From Euonymus europaeus (lineage: Eukaryota; Streptophyta; Magnoliopsida; Celastrales; Celastraceae): a stretch of 64,000 nucleotides of DNA. Each line of letters opens with the position of its first letter. Position 1 is the stretch's first letter. The notes below the pieces were generated by a model. That model had not been told where the DNA came from, did no database searches, and saw nothing but the letters and a program-made list of their open reading frames with translations. The stretch spans positions 28,269,238 through 28,333,237 of the forward strand of contig OY756960.1 in NCBI GenBank assembly GCA_963580455.1, in the 5' to 3' direction. Positions 1 through 15,000 of this stretch are shown one piece after another. The translations under genes were made by a program, and so were the position numbers.

Positions 1-3000
1 GTAAAATTCCTTGGAAATATTTCCATCAGCTGCACCACTCTCCTCCACATGAATAAAAGCAACTCGAAGTGCCTCGTTCCTATAGAAGACAAATTTATAT
101 ATTCATTTAATAGTGTGCTCTAGGTCTACAGATGGTAGAAACTATACGCACCAGTGTTGTATCAAATAATAAACATATGTTAAGAACATTAAGAAATCAA
201 TTAAAACTTCAAATGTCAGTTTGGGTTTCAAAATAAGGTTTTCAGTTGCCATGCAGTGTCATTGTTGGCAAGATCGAGCAGTTGTTAGGTGGGGATCGCA
301 GTTCTGAGCAGTTTAATGGTTGAAGAAAATATTATGGTCTCATGTTCTAAATCTCAATGTGTGAACTTCTGGTACTAGTTGTTGGTTTCGAGTAGCTTCA
401 CTTGTGACATTACAATTACAAACATATAAAGCAAATCCTCTAAAGCAAGACCAATTGCTCATTCTCGTCCATAAAGATACTTTTAAGCCCCGTGATCATT
501 CCCTCTTTAGCATCTAAGAGCCTGTTTGGTTTGGCATTTTCAACCCATTTTGAGTTTTCAGTTTTGACGAAAACTCAAAAATCGTTTGGTTCGTCATTTT
601 TGAAAACCCATTTTCACCAAGAACACGGAAAACAACTAAAAACACGGATCGTCCGCTTTATACGAAAACTAGGAACTCGTCTTTCTTCCAGATCGAGTTC
701 TTCCATCGCCTAGGGTTCGCGATTAGGCGCTCCGATTTCAGCTTGTGGGAGCTAGATCATCAGGTGAGTAGTTTGCTAGTGGGTTTTTAATTTCTTGATT
801 CAGAGCCTTGAATCCCCAAGCTTTCTGCTCTCAAAAGGCGTTTCTTGCATCTGTTTTGAACGACCCCTTATTCTCCTCTTCCCTCATTCGACCAACCATT
901 TCTTCCGTGGACCTTCCGCCAACTTCTTTGTATTTGTGCGTGTTAATGGAACAATCTTGATTTAATGATCTTTTCAAACATTTTTGTTGCAGATCTTTTG
1001 TTCCAAGGAGGGACTAGGCAAAATTGAGCAGATCCATTCGAGATTGCGGTCTACTTTCCAGTAAGTTGGGTGTTTACATTTGTAATTCACCTCGACATTT
1101 CTGCTCTGTCAATTGAATTGCACTTTGGTTCTGTACTTTGGCTTGCATGTTATATCAAGTTAGTGATTTGATCTCTTTATCTTAAATGGGAATAACTTGT
1201 TAATCCTAGGATATACTACCTTATCATATATGACCAGATATCTGTATATAAAATTAAAAAATCCGAGTTGGTCATTGCATAAAGCTTAATTGGTAACCAT
1301 GTAAGCTACTATCATTGATTTTAGTTTTAATACTGAGTTGGAATAGAGAGCAGGGATTCAAATCAAAGATATTTTGGTTGGATGATGGATTGTTTATAAA
1401 TAATATTGCTGGAGATGTCATCTGCTAGTTCTATTAGTTGGTCATTTTTATTAAACTGGGGATTATTATATCAATCCAACATGAATATTTCATGGAGCTG
1501 TTTATTCATGCCGTGTTGTGTATTCTACTAGTTCTTGCATTTGCACTGAAAAGTCTAGATGAGAAACACAAGTACTCATTTGACTGATGGGTAGCTCTGA
1601 AGTTTTTGCAAGTGAATCTAGACTGAAACAATAAGAACAGCGTCCTAAATTTTGATACTTGAATTGCAAATTGGGTTCCTCTGTTGGTGGAGTAAATATG
1701 GGTGTACTTATGCTTAACCAATCTACATTGCACTCTACAATGCAGTCTTTTGACCAGTAATTAATATGCCTATTATTTGCATTTGTTTGTTGATATGATT
1801 GATATGTAATCTAGAATATGGGAGGGCATAGAGGTAAGACCAAAGAACCAATGCAATGGTCTAATGAGAATGAGGCTGCATTCCTTGGGATTTTATATGA
1901 ACATGTAAAAGCGAGGCATTTACAATGTTCCACTTTCACAAAAGATATGTGGACCAAGATCAATGAAGAGTTGCTCCATGCAACAAAAGCTGATTATGGA
2001 GTAGATAAGTTGAAAGGGAAGAGGAATCGGTTACGTACAGAGCATCGACACTTCTCAGATCTTTTAGCTCATACTAGAGTCACATAGGACCCAAATACAA
2101 CGGAGAATATGATATTTGAAGATGCTACTCAGTCAAATCAAGCTGATGAAGTCATACAGTTTGATACCAGTCAAACTGCTCAGATGGGGCAACTCAGAGA
2201 TCAAATAGCTACGCAAATGCGGAATGACTACGCAGCAACTCATTAGTAATTTTAAATTAGAAAGTATTTTAATGCATATTGGGAAAATGTATGACTTATT
2301 CAGGATCTTGTGGCAGTGTTGAAAATACTTTTTAAATAATTTTAATTTAGAAAATACTTTAATACATATTAAAATATGTATGTATTATTTGGAGTTTGTA
2401 ACTTCATATATTATGTTACTTTTATATGATAATATGTTAATCATAAAAAATTTGTTCAAAAACTGCAAACCAAACGCATTTTCAGTTTTCATTTTCAAAA
2501 ACAGTTTTTCAGAATAATCAAACCAAACGCATTTTCAGTTTTTTGAAAACAGACCCTCAAAATAGAAAACTGAAAACTGAAATACAAACCAAACAGCCTC
2601 TAAACCTTTTGCTCCACAAAGCAAAAAGTTCAATGACTTTGACGGTTTGACCTCACAAAGGATCAATAAATTGCAACTCAAGGAATTGAGACAATGATCA
2701 CATAAAGAGAGAGGAGTGTAAACAAAGTTATACCTTTGCAACAAAAGAGCAATATCAACAGCTTCAGGCGCCTTGCGTTGCTTTTGTTGCCCATAAATTT
2801 GACAAGACACCACATAAGTAAACTTCAAATCCGCTTGTGCTCTAGATTCCCGTGACAACAAAAAACCTTGGGTCGTGGGGAAGTCAGATCGACTATAATC
2901 ATCTACTAACAAAATCAGATTGAATGTGTGAGCCAATCAAAACCCTGGCCATCAGAGATGATACTTTTCACAGATAATGGAAAAATAAATACCTCCCAAT

Positions 3001-6000
3001 GGCCTCTTTTCTAGAAAACTCTGTAGCATTAGTGCCCTTCTATAATACATCATACCACGCACTAGATCACCATTAAAGAAGTATATCAAACGACATTATA
3101 CGGGAAAATAATTTTTTTGATTTGTAAATTCAACAAAAAAAATGGTTGAACGAGTAAAGAGGAGATATCTGGAAAATAAGCGAACACGAAAAGAGAAGTA
3201 AAAAATGGAAACAGTATCAGACAAGTTCAAGAGAAACTAAAGTCTTAATAAAGATATGGAAGCACTAAAACGCAAGCTCTGAGAAAACTTCCTGGACTTT
3301 GCAGAGCACCAAGCATTAGAGACTGCAATAATATGATATAAGTGCTAATATGATACGATGCAATAGAACCATGACATCAATGGCATGCAATTCTAACCAG
3401 TTCTTGCCAGCGTCTGTCCACGATAAGATGCCCAAAACCGAAGCTCCAAAGAATCACTTGAGTTGTCTTGAAGATCTACATACCCGATGGAATCACCTCT
3501 TCCAATTCGTTCCAAAAAGTTCTCCCATTCATCTTAAGAGACCGACCCATATCCATGAAACAGCATTAGAAGTAGCGCTAAAAATAACTTTTTAAAAAAA
3601 CACAACTTTAACAAGAACTAAATTAATAATAAATAGAACTTTTACTACTCCCATTCCCATGTAGTTTGTAAGAAAACTAAACAATAATAAGAAAAATGGA
3701 TGGAAATCATTGTGGTGCATAGAACTCCTCTCACACCCAAAGGTACAAGGCTTACGTCCAAGCAAAGTGAGGTGCTAAATTAAAATTTTTAAAAAAATCA
3801 TATTAAAAGTAAGCAATATCCACAACATTTTTTGGAACAGATACATTATCCAGAACATAAAAAGAGATCAGGGATAAAATTATATTATTATTAAAAATCA
3901 TCTAAGATAATGATGGCTATCCATATATTTTCAGGTTCACGAAAGTAGGTTGATAACAAGAAATGGAACAGCAAAATTGTGAACAATTAAACATACTTAT
4001 CCAGAACATAAAAGGAGATCAGGGATAAAATTATATTATTATTAAAAGTCATCTAAGATAATGATGGCTATCCATATATTTTCAGGTTCACGAAAGTAGG
4101 TTGATAACAAGAAATGGAACAGCAAAATTGTGAACAATTAAACATACTTAATATAGACTATAAAGTTGACAGGGCTGACCGCTGACATTATCAAGCAGCT
4201 TTACGTCTATAAGCCTTAAAAAAATTCACTACCTCAACGTTACAAGAATCAGAAGCAACACAAATGATAAACCTTGAAGAATGAAAGAGGAACATAACTT
4301 TAAAAAATACACTATATAATATACCTGGAAAAATTTTCTGAAGATAAAAAATTGTAGATATTCCGTCCTCGTTTTCAACCCGCAACTCAGACAAACTATA
4401 AAGTACAGTCTCACTGTAGTATGGAGTGAAGACACTGCTCAAGCACAGAACATGCACCAAAAAAAAATTAATAATAAATAAGATAAGACACACATATTAA
4501 GCTGTCAAAAAGCAAAGTCACCCATATGAAATTTCTTTATACCAGAAGGGCATCATTTCGCAAACTGGCTTTGCAGAAGGCATATCCATAAACAACGAGT
4601 TTGTAAAGAACTCCAATCGTCTTCTAGCTTCTAGATTTTTTGGAATATTAACTGCTGAGTCCTTCACAGTCAGAAGAAGGTGCAACCGCTTCACCTGATC
4701 CTTCTGCAACAGAAGCAAGACCGCAAATAATAAAATGCACCAAGAGACCCAGCCAAGACGAGAGGGTTAACAGATTTCGAATGGCACTTACAATTTCCGG
4801 ATCCTTGGGCCATTCTATTCCAGAAAATAGACGCCCTTCGTTTCTTGCTCTCGCTAAGATGTTCCATGTATCAAGCTGCTCCCTGAAGCATTAGATTACA
4901 AGTAGAATATATCAAATTTCCACCAAACCACAAGCAATCTTAGTAAGCAGTAAATGCATAGCTAACAATATACCTTAAGTCAGTGGACAGCAAATCATGT
5001 GTAACAACCTCATACAGCTCATATACAGCTTTTGCAGCACCTTTTGCAAGTTCAGGCGTTTCGTTTCGTGTCTGATAAAAGCATTTTGCAGTTATCAATA
5101 AAATTAGCACTATATTTCCACCATAAGACACAACTTAACAAGACTTTGGAAATGAAACTTAGCAACACCATCAAAGTATCAATCATCCTTCAAACAAGCC
5201 GTCAAAGCATCTCACCTACCCAATTTCCTAAATTAAAAACAAAACCCTCTCACCACATCATTTAGGGCTGAATTCCTTGTTTTAGCTTCAAAATGAAGCA
5301 GAAGGGAATATCAAATATGAATGGCCCAGTCAAAGCACTCAAAACAGGCATTAAAGGACAATATGGAAACAATTAGTCTTCCATTCATATGGATACCTCG
5401 TGTTCTTTTCAAGCCATACTGCTTCACATTCAAAAGATATTTTAACAGAAAAGAATAAAAATTCAAATAATTACATGATCAAGACTTAGCAATAAGAAGT
5501 ATTTCGTTGTTTTTTTGCAGGGGAAAAAAATTAAAGCACATTAGAGATGACCAGCATAGCATTATGCGGAATTGCCAATGCTCGTCAATATATTTCTACA
5601 TTAGCAAGGCCACAAGAAAAATCCAAAACAACATACAAATCAATAAGAAATGCAATAGACACAAACACACATAACTCCAAAGTAAAAAGACCGCTTAGCC
5701 CATATTGCCAGAAAGGATTAAAAAAAGAAGAAGTTGTAGAGCATTCAAAAGTGAGCTAAATGATGGCTTATGAGTTCAAAAAAAAAACAAGCTACTAGTT
5801 TTCAACAGAAACTGTAAAATAAACTTCAGCATATAACCCTAATGCATAAAACAAATAAAACATATACCAGTAACCCAGTTAGTGCAGTAAATCTTGATAA
5901 CACTGTCTGAAGCTTCTTAAGATTTAAAGTTATAACAAGAGAGCCCTCCAATATGCTGTTGTTGATTTCACGGAAGATTCTTTCGACCCTATCATTCATA

Positions 6001-9000
6001 TGGAAAGAAAAATATAAAGCATAAAATCAATAAAATGTCCTTACAATATGAAAACCATGAGAATAAAAGTGTCCGGAAACTATCATCAATAAAGCCACAA
6101 GTCAAATGGTAAAACAATTAAAATGGACTCATACCAAAGCCTTCCCTCTCCATCGACTAGGGAATGCAATATTTTTTCAATACTATAATAACACTCCTGA
6201 ACTGCATATGCCATGTATTCATCTCTACATATTCTATCCCAAAGATCTTTCTGTGTATCTTTGCAGTCTATAGCCAAATCAACTGCCAATAGAATCTGAA
6301 AAAGAAAAAAAAAATGATTAATCAAAGAAACTATTATAGTTTACTACCAGTCTCCAATTGATAATGAGTCCCAATTCAACATTAACGAACTGCACCTTAC
6401 TGCTCAGAAGAAATAGTGGCCACTGGACTAATCTTAGGCTTCCTGCGTTACTAGGCATGCAAAGTAAGTCCATCTCCCTGAAAACATATAAGAAAACAAA
6501 GTGATAGAATACAAATTAGAATTCAAGAGCAATTGCCATAATTTATTGCAGCAAGCTAAAGTAAGTACCTGTTACTGATAAAATCTTCCTCCCGCAAGCT
6601 TTTGACTATCTCATTCCAAAATGGGGCAAATAGGACAGCATATGTCATGTTCATCTCTTGAGATACCTGCATAAACACATCAGAACAGTTAATAGCATTC
6701 AGGCAAATACTCGTAGACAGCCAACATAAATATAAAGCATAAAAAGAATATTACCAGAACATAAAAAAGTTTCTAATGCAGGGAAGGTATGTATTCAGTC
6801 CGTGAAAATAAATGGCCATACTGCTCCCAATAAATGTAACTTACTCACATTTAAATTTTCCACCAGAAAAATTTCCGCCCTCTTCGCTATTCTTAGCATG
6901 CTTTTTAAAGCTAAAGTATTTTTTGGTTCTTTTTCTCTTAAGAATAAAAATCATTCCAACAAGTCAGTAACAGAAATCACTGTTAATAAAAAAACTCTTT
7001 GGTACTAATAAGATGAAAGTTCAGGTGACTTTCACCCGTGAAACATTCCATGAACAGATGGATACCTACCAAATAAACAGTTGTCGTTCCATTAGTTAAA
7101 TGAAAAACAACATCAAAGAATGTGTCCTGCATCAATCTCGAGTCTTGACACTACCAGAAAATCTTAGATTACCATCACAAACTCTTTCAAAAAAACTTGC
7201 ACATTCCTTTCACAAACAGAGATCTCTACTAGATAAGGTTGCAACAACTGATTTTGAAATCATATTCCATTTGCACTTCCTTTTTTGTACACTAGTTTGT
7301 TCAACTGTCATGTACAAATCTGCATCCTAACTAATAAATCACGGAAAGTGCAATAAAATAACGAGGAACTTTGAAGTCGATAAAAAGCAACAAGAAAAAG
7401 GCAAAAAGAAGACATTAAACACTCACCTGAGATGCCTGTGCGTTGAATGGCATCCTGCTAAAGCACAATGATGAGTGAGTTTCTAAAGATGGGTGAGAAA
7501 GAAATATAATTCAAAAACATTTAAAAATATTGAACGACAGTTATGGTGCTCAAGCAAATACAGAATCAGTCTATCTTTCAGAAGAAAGAAGTGTAGCGTG
7601 AATCACAGCAGCAATATTAATGGTACTCAACTTAGGTCTTCAAAAAAGTATTTCGGTAGTTTTGGTCTTTGTGAGTTGTGACCCTCTCATAAAGTTCTTT
7701 TGGTTTCAAAATATGACACTACCTATAGAGGTCAAGAGAGGTCCTTTCTCATTCTTTTTTGGAAAACTTTATTGAAGCGCACCAACTATGCCAAAAGAAA
7801 CACGAGAACATCGTTGAAAAGTTTGTGATTCTTCTCGGGAAGGATGACACTATTTAATGAAGAATGGACCATGCAACCCATAGCAGAAAAGATATGAGCT
7901 GGTAAGTTCAAAAATAGAGCATGGGTAAGTGAATCAACCCAATAAACCAGGAAACCTAGGCCTATCCTATTTGTTCAATCTGACTTGTCCACTAACGTTT
8001 TTTCCTTGCCACAAACTTCACTGAATGAAAGACAAAGGGATCTTAGCAATAGAAGAAAAAAATGAAGAGTTATTATGAATACACATTGATAGAAAATTAA
8101 GCACAATCAAACTGAAGAACAATATTTTTAGTAAGCAATTCCCATATTCAAATATCAACCCGCATCAACGTCTCCTAAATTGCCCACTTAAAAATAGGTA
8201 AACAAGACGTGCTACCTTTTCGCTTGCGGAGAAACAAGATTCTTGACAAAAGCTTCTGGAAAGCTCTCAAAACGTTTATGCACCATCTCGATTGAACGTA
8301 TCTGCCAAAAGTAAACATATAGTCATTCACATGAAGGCCCAAAGGAATCACATATCACAAATCAATCCTAGAATTCATTAAGCATATAGAAAAAGTTCAA
8401 GCAGATAAATACCTCGCCCAAGCGAGCCCGTGCGCCCATTATACCACCAATAATGGCTGACAAAATAGTGTACCATATGTGAATGTCCATGAGATAGATC
8501 TGGCCAAAAAGAGAGACAAAAAAAGACGAAGTGATGAATGCCTTATCGACAGTGATGTAGCATAAGTTTTTAAATTTCAAGAGCACCCAGCCACCCATCA
8601 ATAAAATAATTTATGAGCACCAAAAGACAAAATAAGAAGAAATTAGTCCCAGCATTTGATAAATTTCCATATGTACCTCAAATTCTTAGAAACCGTCATT
8701 CTGGTATTGCACTTGATTTTTTAGAATCAGATTCGGTGATACAGAATATTCACTAATTAAGCTAATGCGAATACCTTCTTTCAAAGGCATGAAGGGAAAG
8801 AAAGTACTTACTGCCATAACAGGTGCCCATATGCTTGCTACAGTCAAGGCATTATTATTGTCTGCAAAAATATAAAAGCAGCACTTAGCAAAGAACTTAT
8901 GGCATTATTTTTGAACTAATATCGATAAAGAGGACTCATTAAGGCCATTCTACTTTTTTGCAATAAAATACATCACCAACCAAAGTCCATTCTCCTTTTT

Positions 9001-12000
9001 ATGTGCATCGTGTATAGGATGGATAGAAATGTGAAAGTAATTTCCTGAAATGAGTATCAGTTTTAGAGAATTCCCAACAGAGTCATGCAACAAAGATGTG
9101 CATAAAGGAGACTTACAAGGTTAAACATAATTTTTTTTTTCTTTTTCCGTAAGTTTATCTAAAAAATCTGAGGCTGATGAATTTTTCTTATTCCTAGCAA
9201 ATATGGTAAACGCAATTCCATCAACGAATGGGAGCTTGACATCCAGCTATAGACAAACTAGCGAGCTGCAGTCCAACATCAGTTAAAACCAGCTGCATTA
9301 TATTAAAAAAAGACGACTAGAAAAATATAGTCAGACTATAGTATGCATACACCAATTGGAAAACATATGTTAAAGACACAGAAACAGTTTGGAAAATCTT
9401 AAATAATCACAAAAATCAGCAACTCTGATAACGTCACCCGTTTCCAAACCAGCTTTACCAATTTTGACTTTGACCAACAACAAACAGAAACCGTAGAGCT
9501 AACAGGTTCCATGTGCAAACATGAATTTGGTCGACTTTTCTATCCGATGGGTTAAAACAATTGTTAATCAAACACAGCCAAGCTAATTCATTGACCAAAA
9601 TTTCCATTTACCATAAATTTTGTGCCAAAGAAGAGATATAGAGCCACAATGCAGTAAAGTTTCTCAACTGCACACCAAGTATCATTAATGATTAAGCAGA
9701 AATGAGCTTGGGGACCCTCAAAAACCCCAATCACTACGGGGCATATACTGGCTTGCCATCAAATTTGAAGAGAAGGTTGAGTGCTTTTAAGTTTTAACTA
9801 GTTACGAAAACATTTGCATTAATCACACAAGTGTTCTTCGAGGCAAAACAAACTACTGCTCAACCTTAATGAGTTAATGTGTTAAAAAAGTTAAATCCAA
9901 ATATCTGACTATCGAGTTTTAGTCACCTAATATGGTGTTTCTACAAGGTTCAAGGCTAATGATCTGAAATACAGCTATGACACATTTTTTAAGGACAGAG
10001 AAAAAGTACAGCACATATCGAGTAAAGAAGATCCTCCAGAAGGAAACCAACTATGGAGATTTGTTTAGCTAACTCTAGCAAGCTTATATCTAAGGATCAA
10101 TTTTTTAAATGATTTGCATCAAGTCCGGCACATCAAGTACAAACAAGTTGTGATACATGCCTAATGCATACTAAGACTTGCGTTGTATTTTGCTACTGCT
10201 TTTTTCCTGGACAATAACAAGTACACCGTATGACCCAAAGAAAACTTCAAAAGTAGTTGGTGAATCTTGATGCCTTGGTCATCATCATCTGAGCATTTAT
10301 CCCAAATGGTTGCGATCGGCTACATGAGTATATGAGAAAATCAATGAGAATTTGCTACATGTATTTGTTTCCGCCATTCATGTCTATCTAGGATCATACA
10401 TTCATCAACTCATGTTGAATAAATATCATTTCTTACTACTTCAAAGTCATGTCTTTTTATGTCTCCCTTTTCGCTTCATATTCTCTCTTGTACAAATTCT
10501 CTAAATAATTATCTCTGCCCTGAACATGTCCATACCAGCTTAAACAGTTTCCTACAACTTATCTTCAATTGATGCTACTCCTCCCTTAGATCTACTAATC
10601 TCAATTTTTATCCTATCTTTTCTCGTGTGACCACACATCCAACGAATCATTGGCAAAAAAAAAAGAAGAGGTGAGGCTGTTTAAGTGACGTGACGTGAAC
10701 CTACAACCCCTAAATTGCAATTATGCAGCTCCACTACAAGGCCACAGTCTGCACTTCACAAAGTGCATAGGAACTAGAAACTGAGAATTAGTTGCATAAT
10801 GGCACCAATGACACACCTCAAAATCAACTTCTACGAAGTTTACTGGGGTAGAACAGCCCCTCAAATGCTTTAGCACATTAGTTTTAAACCCTTTTCTTGA
10901 CTTAATTTTTCACTCTATTTGAAATCAGCATATCACGATTATGGCATGACTTTAGTTTAATCTAACTCATTCTAAATTCAGATCAAATTTCCCTTTCACG
11001 CTTTTCCTTGATTGCGATATAATACATGCCAAACCACAAATAACGCAAGACGAGGCCAACAAAAAATAACACAAATGACAGCACTTGAGTAGCTTAAAAC
11101 ATGTTGAACTTACTCTTTGAGATCAAATCATGCCATGAATAATCCAAAAATCGAAGGTCGACAATTATTTTGGTGGGGTTGACAAGAGGTTTGATCTGCA
11201 GTATCATATGGTAAGTGTGCATGTTATGATGTTAATAGTATGCTACTTTAATCAAAACAGGTAATTGAAAATATAACTATAAAAGAAGCAATGCTTAAAT
11301 AATTACAGCTCGTGATCATTAGAACATGATGACTTGCCTGAAGAAAGTAAGCAAATGTGAATTTGCACAGGAAGATCACCAACCAGTAGCTAACATACCT
11401 GCAACGTACAAGAAAAAACATATTTTTTTCTCTATCTATGTGACAAGATCAAGAATCTGATCATAACTCATTTGAGTTTAATGATTCAAGCTTGCTCAGT
11501 ACAAGAATCCCAGCCTTTAGAAAGGTTTTTTTGGATCTTACAGAATTATTTTTTCAACATGCTCACACCTATGCAATAAAATATATCAATTGATTTAAAT
11601 CACTAATCTGTCATTGGGAATAGTGCAAGATTTCCATATTATTAAATCATGAGACTTTAATGTAAATTTCTTCAAAAGACTTCCTCCTAAATGAAAACAG
11701 TCTTACCCCAATAAATAACGGCACAGAAGGGGAATATATATAGCCTCCATACCACTAGAAAAATTAGAATTGAGCATAATCCCATCTAAGGATAAAACAT
11801 AAACCAACTCAAGAAATAAAATTCATCCAAAAAACATCAGCAGCAACAAGTCCAAATTTCAGTAGGAAAGATAACAAACCTGATATAATCACTCATTCTC
11901 TCAAAAAGACCACGCCCAACAAAGTACCGCTCCTACAATATCCAATTGATGAATCAGAATAGGCAGTTGACCATTTACGACAAGCTTTAGACAATAAATA

Positions 12001-15000
12001 CCAAACAGGACCAACCTGATAAATCCACTTGAAAATTTGGAAAAATGGTTGATCAGACATCTCAGATAGAGCATGACAACCAGGAAACTTAAGTAACAGA
12101 GCAAGAACTAAGCGCGACGCTGCATAAACACCCAGCACAAGGATGTATATACGAAAATAGAATGAACTCGTGTTTGGCTCACGAGTTTCCTGCAGAACCT
12201 TCCTGCAAATTGTAACCACATTGAGCAACAAGCATGTGTGACCTGGTTATCAAACAAAAACAAGAAAAGACATGTTTGGATAACTGACAGGACAAAAGCA
12301 AGCGAAAGGCAGGGTTCCTTACACATAAAGAAATGTTATGGCAACGGAGCCCGAGCCATACCAAAGAAACCTAATAATCAGCCTTGTGATAGCCATGGCC
12401 CTTGCAGTTGAGTAAGCCCCAAACATAAGCACGATGTCTAAAAAACCTACATAAATAATAATAATAATAATAATAAACAGAAAGAAAAAAAAATGAACGA
12501 GTATAGATCTGAGATCATTTAAAATAATAAGTTCAACATATTTTGAAGTACAAACAACATACTTTCAACAAAGTTCATGATAGCAAATGTCGGCCCAATA
12601 CTAAGGACATGTTTAAACGTGTCCAAATTGATGTGGCCGTTATTGAAAGCTATGATCGTCAAAGCCTACATTCCATAAAGAAAGAGAGAAAACATTGTAA
12701 TTTTGAACATGAAAAAGTTTCTTTTCAAGATCCTTACAATAGTAAGATCAGTGAGTATAAATTTGACCTGGAACATTACAGCCAAGAAGATCCAAAGACG
12801 GTGAAAACTTCGATAGAGATGAAAAAAGGTTCGATGCTCAACGAAAGTGCTTTTTCCAGTCTGTCAACTCAGAGAAAGATTACAGAAGAAACAAAATTGT
12901 GAATAAAACATTAAATATATTCAACAAGCAAGCATGTGATACTAAGACTAGAAGATTACATAGGCACCGTTATCTTCTTCGCCTTTTCTAGAAGTCATCA
13001 GGATATTATGACTATCTAGTAAATAAAAAACCAAACACCCATCTTTTGTTGACTGTTCGAACAGAATATCCATATAAATTCGAATATACTGTACTAATAG
13101 TAATGACCATTTAACAGAAACTGTGAAAAGGATGATGAGTATCCCATGATGCAGTTATCTTCCTTGTGCAAGGTTCAAAAGAGTGACAATCCCAAAGTCC
13201 TTTTTGAAAACTTGAAATAAGAGGCTACTACCAAATAAAGATTGATTTAACAGGAGTTGAAAATGGTTTGTAGCTATTTTCCAACAGAGTGAAGCAAGTT
13301 GTCAAAGGGGAAAACAGAAATCTAAGATGGTAAATGAATAACTGCAAAAAGGATGTATTGCAAGCCTATTAAAACTCTTATCTTCTTATTGACAGAAGCA
13401 GAGTCTCTCAAATGTCCTAATTTTCTCTATCTACATGGGCCGGGTGCCCCCATTACAAAATATTTGTATTCAAAAGGAAAAAATAAAGAAAGACAAACAA
13501 TACCCTGGTAATTAGACCAACATGTGATCAAGAAAAGGTAAAATAATTTATCTTGTTAGGCACAATTAAAATGACATTAATTGAAAGAATTAAGCTTGTG
13601 AGTCAAAATAAAGAAAAGAAAGCAATTTTCAGCTTTTTTTTTTAATAGAGATAGCTCTGCTTAAATCATTTCTCTCCTCCATTTAAACAATCCAAGACTT
13701 AAACTTCCGCAGATTCAAACAATTGTGAATGCTAAGATTCAAATAATTTTAAAGTGGGGAATAATAGAACTTGGAAGCCAGGACCACAAAGCATGAGTAC
13801 GACTCACCCTTTTTTGCTTTCTGGGCTTGAACAAAAATGGTGACTCCTTCCTCATTGGCCAGCTCAGCTCAAAGCAAGCAGGTGACCTACGTATAGGACA
13901 CAAATCAGCACTACTTATAGCTTATATAAATACAATGGACCAGAAAAAGGCTACTAAGATTCCTCTTTGAACAAACCAGAAATATTCATTGAAATCATCA
14001 TAATTCCTCCATGCCGAATGTGCAGCTTTTCCATTATTGTTTCTAGCAGCTTCCTGCACATACAACAATGAAGTAAAATACACTATAAGACATGAGGATA
14101 TAACAAACAAAAGCACGTACAAATGACTTTCAAATATCAAAAATAAGGATTAATAAAAGTAATGTGTCTACTATTAAGATTATATGTTGATATGCATAGC
14201 CAAGGCTCTTGAGAATGAACCAAAGGCATTGACTTTCAACAGAAGCTCAGCAACAGGACAAAAAAATTCAATCAATTTTTCATCTCTGTGCAGAATACAA
14301 GGGGTTAAGGACTCATTTAGATGTTCTTAAAGATCAAATGTTGATATGAAAAATAGAATGAATTTCAGGAAACTAACTTAAGCAAAAGAAACATAGAACA
14401 ATACAAAATTCTCAATCGAAAAAATTCCATAAGTTCATGAAATAAAACCCCACTCGACTTTAAAAGATCTTTTTGCCATCAAATTCAATTTTTACTTAAC
14501 TCTTGGTCCTCAACAACAACAACAATCGTCTCCATATTTTCCTTCTACCAATAGGTTCAATACAAACCAAGTTTGCAATTCCAAGATTATACCCTAGTTT
14601 CCACACCATTTCATGGATATGGCTCATAAAAAACCTCTCAAACCACCAGATTTCCAAATAACAATATTTTATAATATGCATCATTAAAGACTATACATCG
14701 ATGATGCCAATATGAAGAGAAATGGTAGATGAAAAAACAAGATGGTCTAATAAAAATCAACAAAAGATCAATCAAATGATCAAACGCCATCCTCCCCTTT
14801 TATATATAAAAAGTAGCAATTATGTATGAATAAGAAACATTACTGAAAAGGTTTGAGCACAAATCAAGGGAAGAAATAAATAAATCAGCAAGCCTCATCC
14901 CAACTCACATTGGAAATTTTCAGAAAATATTGCTCATCTATTTACATGTACACTGACAACGATAACTTTTTTCCCGATCAAACTTTGAAGTATGATGTTT

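Noticed and set aside
492..713. 73-codon frame at the left end of the Harbinger element
   Set aside because: It begins outside the element, crosses its terminal repeat and has no domain.
11715..11760. Exon-like stretch in callose synthase between exons 11932-11880 and 11398-11338
   Set aside because: Exons on either side already join in frame to give the family sequence SDYIRYVSYWLV; inclusion would add residues no homologue has.
12543..12902. 119-codon plus-strand open frame
   Set aside because: It is antisense to two callose synthase exons, whose minus-strand reading matches the family well.
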